Assembly (NCBI RefSeq): GCF_001625595.1
Contig: NZ_AUXT01000177.1
Location: forward strand, 1 to 55,230
Direction: 5' to 3'
Origin: Pseudoalteromonas luteoviolacea NCIMB 1942
Lineage (GTDB): Bacteria > Pseudomonadota > Gammaproteobacteria > Enterobacterales > Alteromonadaceae
Length of the DNA: 55,230 bases
The notes under the pieces are model-generated. The model had not been told where the DNA came from, ran no database searches, and saw only the letters and a program-made list of their open reading frames with translations. Of the stretch, positions 45,410-55,230 are shown piece by piece; positions within the stretch are counted from its first letter, which is position 1; the number at the start of each line of letters is the position of its first letter. A program made the translations under genes and the position numbers.

Positions 45410-46327
45410 ATGGGTATACAAGTGAATAACTTACCAAGTATAAAACAATTACAATATCTCATCGCTGTACATCAACAACAACATTTCGGGCGTGCAGCAG
45501 AGGCCTGCTTTGTCGGCCAGTCTACACTCAGTAGCGCGATTCAAAATCTAGAAGAAACACTCGGTTGTCAGTTAATCGAGCGTGAAAACCGCAGCTTAAT
45601 GTTTACCGATGTTGGTGAAGAAGTTGTTGAGCGAGCAAAGAAAATCATCGACGATTCAATTAGTGTTGTCGAGCTCACAAAAAGTTATAAAAATCCGCTC
45701 TCTGGTAAATTGGTGTTGGGCATGATCCCAACGATTGCCAGCTTTATTGCCGCGCCTTTATATCAATTTTGCCAAGAAGCATTTCCAGATTTAAAGCTTG
45801 TCCTTGTTGAAGATACCAGCGACCGTTTACTTGATAAGCTTGAGCAAGGTCATATCGATATGGGTATGCTTGCGCTACCATATAGAACGGAGAAGTTTCA
45901 TACTCAAGTATTGGCAAAAGATCACTTTTCACTGGTGCGTCATCAGGACTATCACATTCCAGAAATCTTGGAAGATTTCAACTTATTGCCTGAAGATAGT
46001 GTCTTTTTACTTGAGAGAGAGCATTGTATGACGGGGCACGCATTAAGTGCATGTCACTTGAATCGCAGTGAATGTATCAACCCTTTTGAGGCTGCCAATT
46101 TACATACTTTATTGAGTATGGTGGAATATCAAAACGGCGTGACTTTTTTACCGCAAATGGCTCTCAATGCCGGTATTCTGGAAGGTAAGCCAATGGTTAC
46201 GCTATCACCACAAGCTGAAGCGTATCGAGAGATAGGGCTATTGTGGCGTAAAACCACAGGCCGGATACGAGACTTTAAAATGTTTAGTAATCAGGTGGGT
46301 GATTTCATTAAAAAGCAGTGTCAATGA
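45410..46327 (+). CDS. oxyR: Hydrogen peroxide-sensing LysR-type regulator
   Basis: Activates peroxide defence genes when a disulfide forms. The LysR helix-turn-helix is at the N terminus (FGRAAEACFVGQSTLSSAIQNLEE). The redox cysteines are Cys206 and Cys215 in REHCMTGHALSAC, with the same spacing as Cys199 and Cys208 of E. coli OxyR. Length 305 is normal. The start is odd: the ATG at 45410 directly follows a terminator T-tract and has no ribosome site; a GTG at 45422 with a weak GGGT is an alternative. No katG or ahpC lies nearby. Confidence 0.93.
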   Translation: MGIQVNNLPSIKQLQYLIAVHQQQHFGRAAEACFVGQSTLSSAIQNLEETLGCQLIERENRSLMFTDVGEEVVERAKKIIDDSISVVELTKSYKNPLSGKLVLGMIPTIASFIAAPLYQFCQEAFPDLKLVLVEDTSDRLLDKLEQGHIDMGMLALPYRTEKFHTQVLAKDHFSLVRHQDYHIPEILEDFNLLPEDSVFLLEREHCMTGHALSACHLNRSECINPFEAANLHTLLSMVEYQNGVTFLPQMALNAGILEGKPMVTLSPQAEAYREIGLLWRKTTGRIRDFKMFSNQVGDFIKKQCQ

Positions 46328-46340
46328 CACTGCTTTTTAA
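46315..46340 (+). terminator. Terminator of oxyR
   Basis: GCAGTGT (46315-46321) pairs with ACACTGC (46327-46333) over CAATG, followed by TTTTTAAT. The stop codon lies within the loop and stem. It is a clear intrinsic terminator. Confidence 0.88.
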
Positions 46341-46378
46341 TATTAGTACAGTTAGTTTGCAGACTAAGCACTGAATGT

Positions 46379-46576
46379 TTAAGTAGAGCTGAGTCTGCTC
46401 TGTGACATAATGTTGGGTAGAAACAACAAATATACCCAAACAACTAAATTAAAATATGGAATAAAGCCCAATAAAGTGAATAACTTAGTTGGATACCCTT
46501 TTTGTTTAGCGCAGCGGTAACATTGCAAAGCAATTAAACAATGTACCAGTGATAAAAACAGAATAAACTGAAACAT
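46379..46576 (-). CDS. Small membrane protein of unknown function
   Basis: A 65-residue protein with two hydrophobic segments (about 2-18 and 33-54), separated by a basic turn with CYRCAKQKGYPTK. I choose the ATG at 46576 because GAGGAG lies just upstream, rather than the ATG seven codons earlier. I do not recognise it. It lies downstream of the large GGDEF-EAL gene on the same strand, separated by a 154-base gap with a long inverted repeat, so it is probably transcribed separately. Confidence 0.6.
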   Translation of the reverse strand: MFQFILFLSLVHCLIALQCYRCAKQKGYPTKLFTLLGFIPYFNLVVWVYLLFLPNIMSQSRLSST

Positions 46577-46622
46577 ACTTAGCTCCTCGAATTCCATTGC
46601 GAGACGTGCTCAAATCCATTAG

Positions 46623-46664
46623 ATGTCGTCTAGTTTTGTGTAAGTAACTTAAACTAGATGACAT
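46623..46664. repeat. Long 14-bp inverted repeat
   Basis: Arms at 46623-46636 and 46651-46664 are complementary at 13 of 14 positions, with the last a G-U pair, and enclose 14 bases. TTTTG follows on the plus strand. oxyR already has its own terminator, so this repeat has no obvious gene to serve on that strand; on the minus strand it lies between two genes. Confidence 0.55.
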
Positions 46665-46730
46665 TTTGTTGCGAGCTTTAATTATAGTTGAGTTTTTATT
46701 TTACTGCAGCGACTTTTTTACCCATTTTGG

Positions 46731-49244
46731 TTAGCACGCTGTTTTTAGTGATAAAATAGTTTCTAGGGCAAGCTTGAGTTGCTCTATTGGTAACGGGCGA
46801 GAGATGAAGTAGCCTTGACCATAGTCGACACCAATCTCCTTGAGTGCTTCAAAAATTTCTTTATTTTCAACATATTCTGCAACAGAACTCTTATCTAAAG
46901 AGTGGCTAATATCGTTGACTGCTTTTACAAGTGCGAGGTCAATTGGGTCATTCAACATGTCTCTAACGAATGAACCGTCGATTTTAACATGCTGTGCAGG
47001 CAGCTGTTTTAGGTAACTAAATGTACTAAATCCAGTGCCAAAATCATCAATAGAAAAATGGCAGCCCAATTGATTAAGCCGTTTTATCATCGCTTGAGTT
47101 GCTGCGAGATTATTAATACTCGCTGATTCTGTAATTTCAAAAATAATGCAATGTGCTGGGACTTGAAAGTCTCGTAAACAACTTTGAATATGGGGCATTA
47201 ACCGCTCATCCAGAAAGGATTGCGCAGACAGGTTCAATGAAACCTGGTGAAGCTCTGGGTGTGTTGCCACTGCTTTAATACTCTCTCTGATAACTGATTG
47301 GTCCATCAAGTAAGTATCATTGAGTAACTCTAAAGCTGGTATAAACTGGTTGGGATAGATGAGTTTGTCGTCAATGACCAAGCGCAGTAATGTCTCATAG
47401 TAAGCAATCGAGCTATTTTTAAAGTCCCAAATAGGCTGATAATGCAGCTCCAGTTGATTGTTTTTTAACGCTTCTCGAACACTATGACCCCATTCTAAAC
47501 CAGTCTGTAACGTACTGTTTTTATCGTCTTCTTTGCTATAACAATGTACTAAGTTACGGCCAAGGTTTTTGGCAATATATAGTGCAATATCTGACTGTTT
47601 TAAACATTCATTCGGATCGCTGTTGGTTTGTGTAATTTGTGTCAGTCCGATAGAGCAGCTGATAGTATAACTAGCTTCTTCTGAATGAAAACGGTGGTTT
47701 TCAATGGAACTACAAATACTTTCAGCCATCATATGTGCTTCAAGTAGTGATTTATTTTTGAGGAGTACCGCAAATTCATCGCCACCGATCCGAAAGATTA
47801 GGTGCTCTTGGTTGATATGTTCACCAAACAACTGCGCGACTTCTTGCAGTACAATGTCACCTTGTTGGTGGCCTTTACTGTCATTGATAATCTTAAAGTG
47901 ATCTAGATCGATGTAGATCAGAGCATGCTCTATATCATTCTGTAATTTTGCCTGTTGGCAAAGCAGGTTAAGCTGTTGGTCAAAGTAATACCTATTGTGT
48001 AAACCCGTGAGGGTATCGTGCAGCGCTAAGTGTCTCAGCTGTAACTCCGCCTCTTTACGCTCATGAATATTGTCTATGGTGGCAGTAATTGTCGTTGTAC
48101 TTGTACTTGTTTTATTTTTGATTAACTGAAAACGGCACTCTACCCAAACCGCAGTCCCTGAGTGATGTCTCATCCGAAGCTCAAATGTTGAAGATTGAGC
48201 CCCTGCCAATATCTCTTTAACGATAAGGTGCAATTTAGGTGAGTACTCGGGCAGTACATAATCACACAGCTGGGTCGAGAGTGTTGATTTCAGCTTATGG
48301 CCTGTTAGTTGCTCCCATGCCGGGTTAATGAATCGGATTGTGCCTTTCGCATCTAATTCGAGGACCACGGTGTTTAAGTGAAGTAGGATCCGTTGGTGGG
48401 CAGAAAATAGTTCCTTATAGCTTTGCTCACTGCGACTAAGTTGTTCGACTTTGTTGGCAAACTCGGCATAGCTCACCATAAAATCTTCACGGCGCGCGGC
48501 GTGATCGCACACCTTACTTAAAAGAGATAAGTTATAAGGGGAGCGGACAAAATCAGTAACCCCTAGTAGCAATAACTGCTCAGCATAATCCGCATCTTGA
48601 TTGTCGATAATTGTTACGATAGCTTGACTAGGCTTGTGTTGTAATATGTTTGCAACCAGCTCTTTGGTGGTTTCTGCGCGAGTAGATGTTGCGTCTAGTA
48701 ATACAATAGCGTAATCACTCTGTAAAAACTCAGAGAGTGCGGCATTCGCAGAGATCACATGTTTGGTAGTAAAGCTCAGTGCTAAATGATCGACAATCTC
48801 CGCTGCTTTTTTTTCGTTGTGCTCTAACAGCAGTAAGTTCAGTCGACTACTTTTTTGCAAGTGAGTTGACAATACATTGGCCAAAACTTGTGGTAGCACA
48901 TCGTGGCGCTCTAACGGTAATACAGCGTCAATGCTGTAACTGCGGGCTGTGGTTTCAGCAATGCGTTCGCAGTAAGTCGGAGGTATGAGCACGATAGGTG
49001 TATTCTTTGGCGTTTTGAGTAACCCTGAACGGATCATACGAGAAAAACGCCAGCCATCGATTTTCCCCACATTCAGACCACTGATCACCAGATCAACGGC
49101 CTGTTGCTTCAATAATTGCAGTGCCGCCTGAGTATCACTGAGCTCAATAATTTGGAATACATTTAGCTTTTGTAACGTTCTTATTACGGTCTGGCGCTCA
49201 ATATGATCCGCATTGACGAGTAATAAAGTAAGCTGTTTTGCCAT
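46731..49244 (-). CDS. Receiver-PAS-GGDEF-EAL cyclic di-GMP protein
   Basis: A cytoplasmic 837-residue signalling protein. Domains in order: a receiver-like domain (about 5-125) with Gly56 where the phosphorylated Asp should be; a second receiver domain (about 133-250) with Asp184 in the expected place; a PAS domain (about 280-395); GGDEF (about 405-570) with intact RIGGDEF at 485-491 and no RxxD inhibitory site upstream; and EAL (about 585-835) with YETLLR, SLNLSAQS, FEITES, IDDFGTG, VKIDGSF and YGQGY. Both catalytic motifs look usable. It has no close partner gene. Confidence 0.92.
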   Translation of the reverse strand: MAKQLTLLLVNADHIERQTVIRTLQKLNVFQIIELSDTQAALQLLKQQAVDLVISGLNVGKIDGWRFSRMIRSGLLKTPKNTPIVLIPPTYCERIAETTARSYSIDAVLPLERHDVLPQVLANVLSTHLQKSSRLNLLLLEHNEKKAAEIVDHLALSFTTKHVISANAALSEFLQSDYAIVLLDATSTRAETTKELVANILQHKPSQAIVTIIDNQDADYAEQLLLLGVTDFVRSPYNLSLLSKVCDHAARREDFMVSYAEFANKVEQLSRSEQSYKELFSAHQRILLHLNTVVLELDAKGTIRFINPAWEQLTGHKLKSTLSTQLCDYVLPEYSPKLHLIVKEILAGAQSSTFELRMRHHSGTAVWVECRFQLIKNKTSTSTTTITATIDNIHERKEAELQLRHLALHDTLTGLHNRYYFDQQLNLLCQQAKLQNDIEHALIYIDLDHFKIINDSKGHQQGDIVLQEVAQLFGEHINQEHLIFRIGGDEFAVLLKNKSLLEAHMMAESICSSIENHRFHSEEASYTISCSIGLTQITQTNSDPNECLKQSDIALYIAKNLGRNLVHCYSKEDDKNSTLQTGLEWGHSVREALKNNQLELHYQPIWDFKNSSIAYYETLLRLVIDDKLIYPNQFIPALELLNDTYLMDQSVIRESIKAVATHPELHQVSLNLSAQSFLDERLMPHIQSCLRDFQVPAHCIIFEITESASINNLAATQAMIKRLNQLGCHFSIDDFGTGFSTFSYLKQLPAQHVKIDGSFVRDMLNDPIDLALVKAVNDISHSLDKSSVAEYVENKEIFEALKEIGVDYGQGYFISRPLPIEQLKLALETILSLKTAC

Positions 49245-49352
49245 GGCGTTACTACCTCAAACCCATGTTTCTAGTTCGTATTCTACTACCCATATCAATT
49301 TATTAGATTGTTTTATATTGCCTTTTTGGCAATACTGCACTCAATTTGCTAT

Positions 49353-49408
49353 GGCTGGTTTACGCGCGCATGGGCGCGTAATAGCCAGTAGAGTAAAGCT
49401 ATTTGACA
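49353..49408 (+). promoter_or_regulatory. GC-rich hairpin and -35 element upstream of queA
   Basis: TACGCGC (49361-49367) pairs with GCGCGTA (49374-49380), extended by GGCT and AGCC (49353-49356 and 49383-49386). A perfect TTGACA lies at 49403-49408, with only a weak -10 (TAAAAA at 49424-49429 or later). The promoter for the queA unit is therefore likely near here, about 80 bases before the ATG. Confidence 0.4.
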
Positions 49409-49513
49409 CAGCTGACAAGGGCCTAAAAAGTATGAATAGATATCTTATGTTGCTTGATTTCATTTCCGTGCAGCACTAGACTTGCCGCCAACTTGCACGA
49501 ATATGAGGTCTAC

Positions 49514-50554
49514 ATGCGCGTAGCTGACTTTAGTTTTGAACTTCCCGATGAATTGATTGCTCGTCACCCAAAAGCGGAACGTACGAGTAGCCGCTTACTC
49601 ACTCTCAATGGTGACAGTGGTAAGCTAGAACACAAGATATTCAAAGATATTATTGATCTAATTGAGCCAGAAGATCTGATCATTTTCAATAATACTAAAG
49701 TGATCCCGGCTCGCATGTTCGGCCAAAAGGCGACGGGCGGTAAAGTTGAGGTGTTGGTCGAGCGTATTCTAGATGAACATAGAGTACTTGCCCACATTCG
49801 CTCAAGTAAGTCACCTAAGCCAGGGGCTGAGTTAATTTTAGAAGGCAAAGCACAGGCGACAATGGTTGCGCGCCACGGTGAACTGTTTGAGCTTGCATTT
49901 GAAGGCGAACATTCTGTATTGACTATTCTAGATGAAATTGGTCATATGCCGTTACCACCTTACATAGATCGTCCCGATGAAGAGGGCGACAAAGAAAGGT
50001 ATCAAACAGTTTACAGTGAAAAGCCGGGTGCCGTAGCTGCGCCCACAGCAGGTTTACACTTTGATGATACCTTAATGGCTCAGCTGAAAGACAAAGGCGT
50101 GGATATGGCTTTTGTAACACTACATGTAGGGGCTGGCACATTTCAGCCGGTGCGTGTAGATGATGTTAAAGACCACAATATGCATTCAGAGTACATTGAA
50201 GTGCCCGAAGATGTAGTTGATGCGGTTACGCGTTGTAAGCAGCTAGGCGGTCGCGTGATTGCCGTAGGTACAACCTCTGTGCGCTCGTTAGAGTCTGCTG
50301 CAAAAGTACATGGCGGCGAATTGAAAACTTTTTATGGCGATACAGACATCTTCATCTTCCCTGGTTATCAGTTCAGTGTTGTTGATGTGATGATCACCAA
50401 CTTCCATTTACCTGAATCGACACTGATTATGTTGGTCAGTGCCTTCTCTGGGCAAGAGTACATCATGAACGCCTATGAAACGGCGATAGAAGAACGCTAT
50501 CGCTTTTTCAGTTATGGTGATGCGATGTTCTTGACCAGACAAAATAAAGCATAA
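49514..50554 (+). CDS. queA: S-adenosylmethionine:tRNA ribosyltransferase-isomerase
   Basis: Transfers the ribosyl part of S-adenosylmethionine to preQ1 in tRNA to make epoxyqueuosine. The protein starts [19 protein letters not shown], and [25 protein letters not shown] and [24 protein letters not shown] are characteristic. Length 346 matches. The frame is open 20 codons upstream, but the ATG at 49514 is preferred by the family start and the GAGG ribosome site. It precedes tgt, its pathway partner. Confidence 0.96.
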   Translation: MRVADFSFELPDELIARHPKAERTSSRLLTLNGDSGKLEHKIFKDIIDLIEPEDLIIFNNTKVIPARMFGQKATGGKVEVLVERILDEHRVLAHIRSSKSPKPGAELILEGKAQATMVARHGELFELAFEGEHSVLTILDEIGHMPLPPYIDRPDEEGDKERYQTVYSEKPGAVAAPTAGLHFDDTLMAQLKDKGVDMAFVTLHVGAGTFQPVRVDDVKDHNMHSEYIEVPEDVVDAVTRCKQLGGRVIAVGTTSVRSLESAAKVHGGELKTFYGDTDIFIFPGYQFSVVDVMITNFHLPESTLIMLVSAFSGQEYIMNAYETAIEERYRFFSYGDAMFLTRQNKA

Positions 50555-50561
50555 AAATACA

Positions 50562-50588
50562 GCCCGGCGAAATGCCGGGTTTTTTGTT
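50562..50588 (+). terminator. Terminator between queA and tgt
   Basis: CCCGGC (50563-50568) pairs with GCCGGG (50574-50579) over a GAAAT loop and is followed by TTTTTTG. It implies that tgt has its own promoter in the next 165 bases, since the hairpin is strong. Confidence 0.85.
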
Positions 50589-50615
50589 TTTAATATGTGC
50601 CTTTTTTAACTGTGA

Positions 50616-51884
<1,269 letters not shown>

Positions 51885-51915
51885 ACGTTTTATCAAAATT
51901 AAATGAGGAAAAGCA

Positions 51916-52254
51916 ATGAGCTTATTTATTTCTAACGCCCATGCAAGTACAGCGGCTGCGGCCCCAGCTGGTGGTGGTATGGAAATGCTTATTATGTTAG
52001 CTATTTTTGGTTTGGTATTTTATTTCTTAATTTACCGTCCACAAGCTAAGCGTGTGAAAGAGCATAAAAACCTTATGGGGGCTTTGGGCAAAGGTGATGA
52101 AGTACTTACTTCGGGTGGCCTTGTCGGTAAAGTTTCGAAAGTTGCAGAAGACAAAGATTTCGTGGTAATCGCCCTGAATGACCAAGTTGAAGTAACAGTT
52201 CAAAAATCAGCGGTTGCAGCAGTTTTACCTAAGGGTACAATGAAGTCGCTATAA
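51916..52254 (+). CDS. yajC: Sec translocase accessory protein YajC
   Basis: Small inner-membrane subunit of the SecDF-YajC complex. One hydrophobic segment (about 20-42, MEMLIMLAIFGLVFYFLIYRP) is followed by the family pattern FYFLIYRPQAKRVKEHKNL and GDEVLTSGGLVGKV. Length 112 is normal. A GAGGA ribosome site precedes the ATG. It is the first of the yajC-secD-secF set, after tgt. Confidence 0.96.
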   Translation: MSLFISNAHASTAAAAPAGGGMEMLIMLAIFGLVFYFLIYRPQAKRVKEHKNLMGALGKGDEVLTSGGLVGKVSKVAEDKDFVVIALNDQVEVTVQKSAVAAVLPKGTMKSL

Positions 52255-52275
52255 CAATAAGAAAGGGATAATCCA

Positions 52276-54135
52276 GTGCTAAACAAGTATCCAATGTGGA
52301 AATATTTACTTGTACTCGCTGTATTGGCCGTTGGCATTCTCTATGCTACCCCTAATATGTATGGTCGTGATCCGGCCATACAAATTTCTGGTACGAAAGG
52401 AGCTGACGCTGATTTAAGCGTGCTTGATCAAGCAAATAAAACACTTCAAACAAACAACTTACCAATTAAATCTGCCGTTCTTGAAGAAGGGCAAGTGCTT
52501 ATTCGCTTTAAAAACGTTGAAGATCAGCTAAAAGCGCAGGATATCCTACGTGACACACTAAGCGAAGATTACATCTCAGCAATTAACATGTCTCCAGCGC
52601 AGCCAGATTGGCTGAAAAACATTGGTGCGAACCCAATGAAGCTTGGCTTGGACTTGAGCGGTGGTGTTCACTTTACCATGGAAGTGGATATGGCAACTGC
52701 GATGGGCAAAGCGCTTGAGCAGATGGAGCAAGACTTTAAGAGTGACCTACGTGAAGAGAAATTACGTTATGGTTCGATTCGCCAAGTTGCTAATAGTGAA
52801 CGTATCCAAGTGGTCATGCGTTCAGAAGAAGACAAAAAAGCCGCTGAGCGTTTTTTGAAAAGCCGTTACCCAGGCAATGTATTTGTCAATGACAGCAGCA
52901 ACGACCTAGCGTTTTTCTCTAGCTTGAGCGATATGAAAAAGCGTGAGTTACGCGATTACGCAATCAAGCAAAATGAAACCATCATTCGTAACCGAATTAA
53001 TCAGCTAGGGGTTGCTGAACCAAACGTGCAACGTCAAGGCTCTGAGCGAATTATCGTTCAACTTCCTGGTGTACAAGATACAGCGCGTGCAAAAGAAATT
53101 TTAGGTGCAACAGCGACTTTAGAATTCCGTGAAGTAGATGAACGTGCGGATACGCGTACAGCTGCGCAAGGTAGAGTGCCAGGTGGTAGCGAAGTACTGT
53201 ATCACAAAGATGGTTACCCGGTTGTATTGAAAAAGCGCGTGATTTTGGAAGGCTCACACATTACCGGTGCACAATCGGGCATGGATGAGTATCAACGTCC
53301 TCAGGTAAGCATTAACCTTGATAGCAAAGGTGGCGCTAAAATGAGTGCCTTTACCAAACGAGCAGTTGGTAAGAGCATGGCAACGGTATTTATTGAATAC
53401 AAGCCTTCAGGCAAAGTCGATGCTGAAGGAAAAGCGCTTCCGCCTATTAAAGTTGAAGAAGTGATTAATGTCGCGACCATTCAGTCACGTTTAAATAATT
53501 CATTCCGTATTACCGGTATAGATAACCCAGCAGAAGCACATAATCTGAGCTTACTTTTACGTGCAGGTGCGCTGGTTGCTCCAATCCAGATCGTGGAAGA
53601 GCGAACGGTAGGTCCTAGCCTTGGTCAAGAAAACATTGAAGCGGGTATGACCGCTGTTGTACTTGGTTTCTCTTTTGTTCTTGCATTTATGTTGATGTAC
53701 TACAAAGGGTTTGGCCTAGTTGCTAATTTAGCGTTGGCTGCAAACCTTGTAATGATCATTGGTGTGATGTCAATGATCAGTGGTGCGACACTGACGCTAC
53801 CAGGTATTGCGGGTATTGTACTGACTGTTGGTATGGCAGTAGATGCGAACGTACTGATTTTTGAGCGTATTCGAGAAGAGTTGGCGGATGGGCGCAGCCC
53901 CCAGCAAGCAGTTCACTTTGGCTATGACAGCGCCTTCAGTACAATCTTTGACGCGAATATCACGACACTAATAGCTGCGGTTATTTTGTTCTCAGTGGGA
54001 ACAGGCCCAATAGCAGGCTTCGCCGTGACATTAGCAATCGGTATTTTGACATCTATGTTTACAGCGATTATTGGTACTCGTGCCGTGATCAATGCCTTTA
54101 TTGGCGGTAAACGTATCAACAAGTTATCGATTTAG
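52276..54135 (+). CDS. secD: Protein translocase subunit SecD
   Basis: Uses the proton gradient to help pull exported proteins through SecYEG. The 619-residue protein has an N-terminal helix (about 9-27), a large periplasmic part, and five more helices in the C-terminal third. [15 protein letters not shown] is the typical P1 start, and the C-terminal [31 protein letters not shown] is the conserved RND-like segment. The start codon is GTG, preceded by AAAGGGA at some distance. It lies 21 bases after yajC and 8 before secF. Confidence 0.97.
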   Translation: MLNKYPMWKYLLVLAVLAVGILYATPNMYGRDPAIQISGTKGADADLSVLDQANKTLQTNNLPIKSAVLEEGQVLIRFKNVEDQLKAQDILRDTLSEDYISAINMSPAQPDWLKNIGANPMKLGLDLSGGVHFTMEVDMATAMGKALEQMEQDFKSDLREEKLRYGSIRQVANSERIQVVMRSEEDKKAAERFLKSRYPGNVFVNDSSNDLAFFSSLSDMKKRELRDYAIKQNETIIRNRINQLGVAEPNVQRQGSERIIVQLPGVQDTARAKEILGATATLEFREVDERADTRTAAQGRVPGGSEVLYHKDGYPVVLKKRVILEGSHITGAQSGMDEYQRPQVSINLDSKGGAKMSAFTKRAVGKSMATVFIEYKPSGKVDAEGKALPPIKVEEVINVATIQSRLNNSFRITGIDNPAEAHNLSLLLRAGALVAPIQIVEERTVGPSLGQENIEAGMTAVVLGFSFVLAFMLMYYKGFGLVANLALAANLVMIIGVMSMISGATLTLPGIAGIVLTVGMAVDANVLIFERIREELADGRSPQQAVHFGYDSAFSTIFDANITTLIAAVILFSVGTGPIAGFAVTLAIGILTSMFTAIIGTRAVINAFIGGKRINKLSI

Positions 54136-54143
54136 GAGCGAAT

Positions 54144-55085
54144 ATGCAGTTATTAAAATTATCAAGCACCATCCGCTTTATGTCGGCACGCAAGTTGTCG
54201 ATGGCTTTCTCAGCGTTACTGATTTTGGCTTCGATTGCATCGTTTATGGTCAAAGGCCTGAACTTTGGTTTGGATTTCACAGGCGGTACAGCGGTAGAAG
54301 TTGGTTTTTCACAGCCTGCTGATTTACCAAAGATCCGCAAAGTACTTGCTGAGAATGGATTTGCAGATGCCGCAGTAACACTATTTGGTTCAAGCCAAGA
54401 GGTATTGGTTCGTATCGCACCCCGTGAAGACGTTAAGGCGGAGACCATTGGCAATCAGCTGATTGATGCGTTAAAACTGGCTGACAGTAGCGTTGAGATG
54501 CGTCGTATTGAGTTTGTTGGCCCAAGTGTGGGTGAAGATCTAAAAGAGCAGGGCGGCTTGGCGATGCTGACTGCACTGCTGTGTATTTTGGTCTACGTCG
54601 CGTTTCGTTTCGAATGGCGTTTTGCGGTTGGTGCGGTTGCAGCCCTATTTCATGATGTGATTCTAACAATGGGTCTGTTCTCTATACTTGAGCTTGAATT
54701 TGACTTAACCATTTTGGCGGCAATTTTGGCGGTAATAGGTTACTCACTCAATGACACCATTGTTGTATCTGACCGTATTCGTGAAAACTTCCGTAAGGTA
54801 CGTATCGACGATACGATTGAGATCATCGATATTTCACTGACACAAACTATGAACCGTACACTTGTGACATCAATTACGACTATCCTTGTATTGATCGCAC
54901 TATTTGTATGGGGTGGCCAAACCATTCATGGTTTCGCAACTGCACTATTATTTGGTGTGTTTATTGGTACTTACTCTTCTGTTTATGTGGCAAGTTCTGT
55001 AGCGGTGGCTATGGGTGTCAGTAAAGAAGATTTAATCCCAGTGGAAGTGGAAAAAGAAGGTGCAGATTTGGATGCAATGCCTTAA
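54144..55085 (+). CDS. secF: Protein translocase subunit SecF
   Basis: Partner of SecD in the same complex. The 313-residue protein has a first helix (about 19-38), the periplasmic start GLNFGLDFTGGTAVEVGF, and five C-terminal helices, with LAAILAVIGYSLNDTIVVSDRIRENFRK as the conserved segment. A GGAGCGAAT ribosome site precedes the ATG. It is the last gene seen; the window ends 145 bases later. Confidence 0.97.
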   Translation: MQLLKLSSTIRFMSARKLSMAFSALLILASIASFMVKGLNFGLDFTGGTAVEVGFSQPADLPKIRKVLAENGFADAAVTLFGSSQEVLVRIAPREDVKAETIGNQLIDALKLADSSVEMRRIEFVGPSVGEDLKEQGGLAMLTALLCILVYVAFRFEWRFAVGAVAALFHDVILTMGLFSILELEFDLTILAAILAVIGYSLNDTIVVSDRIRENFRKVRIDDTIEIIDISLTQTMNRTLVTSITTILVLIALFVWGGQTIHGFATALLFGVFIGTYSSVYVASSVAVAMGVSKEDLIPVEVEKEGADLDAMP

Positions 55086-55230
55086 CTTTAGGCACCGTCT
55101 GAAGTCGTTTAACTATATATTAAATGTAATAAACGCTATCTTCTCGATCAGAATTTAAAAGGCCACAGTTAATGTGCAATGCTGATCTATTAAGAACATG
55201 ATCAGCTGACCGATCCAAAAGGTCATGAAA
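55086..55230. other. Window end, no gene seen
   Basis: I see no gene or terminator here. One 7-bp inverted repeat, GCTGATC and GATCAGC (55181-55187 and 55200-55206), is present without a T-run. Confidence 0.5.

Noticed and set aside
55181..55206. Inverted repeat after secF as a terminator
   Set aside because: The stem is 7 bp with a 12-base loop and no T-run; the window ends too soon to judge.

Overview
The window reads as a chromosomal segment of a marine gammaproteobacterium of the Alteromonadales, most likely Pseudoalteromonas or a close relative. This is an inference from gene content and protein style: argE divergent from argCBFGH, an ArgF with an SLRTR motif, oversized PstC and PstA, DUF2884 and DUF2982 proteins, a queA-tgt-yajC-secD-secF run, and moderately AT-rich DNA. 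Almost all of it is ordered chromosomal core. I saw no tRNA, rRNA, CRISPR array, insertion sequence or prophage, and no gene-free stretch longer than about 300 bases.

Layout. 1-6.7 kb: arginine biosynthesis, argE on the minus strand and argC-argB-argF-argG-argH on the plus strand, with four ArgR-type boxes arranged as two pairs between them. 6.7-7.7 kb: an AT-rich interval with a 51-residue basic peptide gene and a five-helix membrane protein of unknown function. 7.7-14 kb: a Wzi-like outer-membrane protein overlapping coaD, a TetR regulator, thiI, panE with a VanZ-like protein, and yajQ. 14-16.1 kb: a cobalamin riboswitch followed by btuB. 16.1-20.9 kb: an RND efflux adaptor and pump, with msrA overlapping the pump's end. 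20.9-25.2 kb: the least characterised part, with a 33-residue membrane peptide, a DUF2982-like protein, a 110-residue unknown, a lipoprotein with Ig/PKD-like repeats and a DUF1566 domain, a second secreted DUF1566 protein, and a DUF2884 protein.

25.2-33 kb: a SlyD-like isomerase with a short-chain dehydrogenase and an amidohydrolase, an MltD-like transglycosylase, a metallo-beta-lactamase-fold protein that has lost its metal ligands, zapA with a small coiled-coil partner, rlmJ, and an EAL-HDOD protein. 33-45.4 kb: phosphate. ppk-ppx (minus) and pstC-pstA-pstB-phoU (plus) are each preceded by a convincing Pho box, with a GcvR-like ACT protein between them; a DUF47/PhoU-like protein and a Pit-type carrier follow. 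pstS and phoBR are not here. 45.4-49.3 kb: oxyR, a small membrane protein and a large receiver-PAS-GGDEF-EAL protein. 49.5-55.1 kb: queA and tgt (queuosine in tRNA), then yajC-secD-secF (Sec accessory complex).

I found no clearly new defence or mobile system. The observations most worth a second look are the 51-residue peptide with its membrane neighbour, the metal-ligand-free MBL protein beside zapA, the DUF1566 pair, the added periplasmic domains of PstC and PstA, the two Pho boxes, and several hairpins that enclose or abut start signals (DUF2884, mltD, oxyR, pit).
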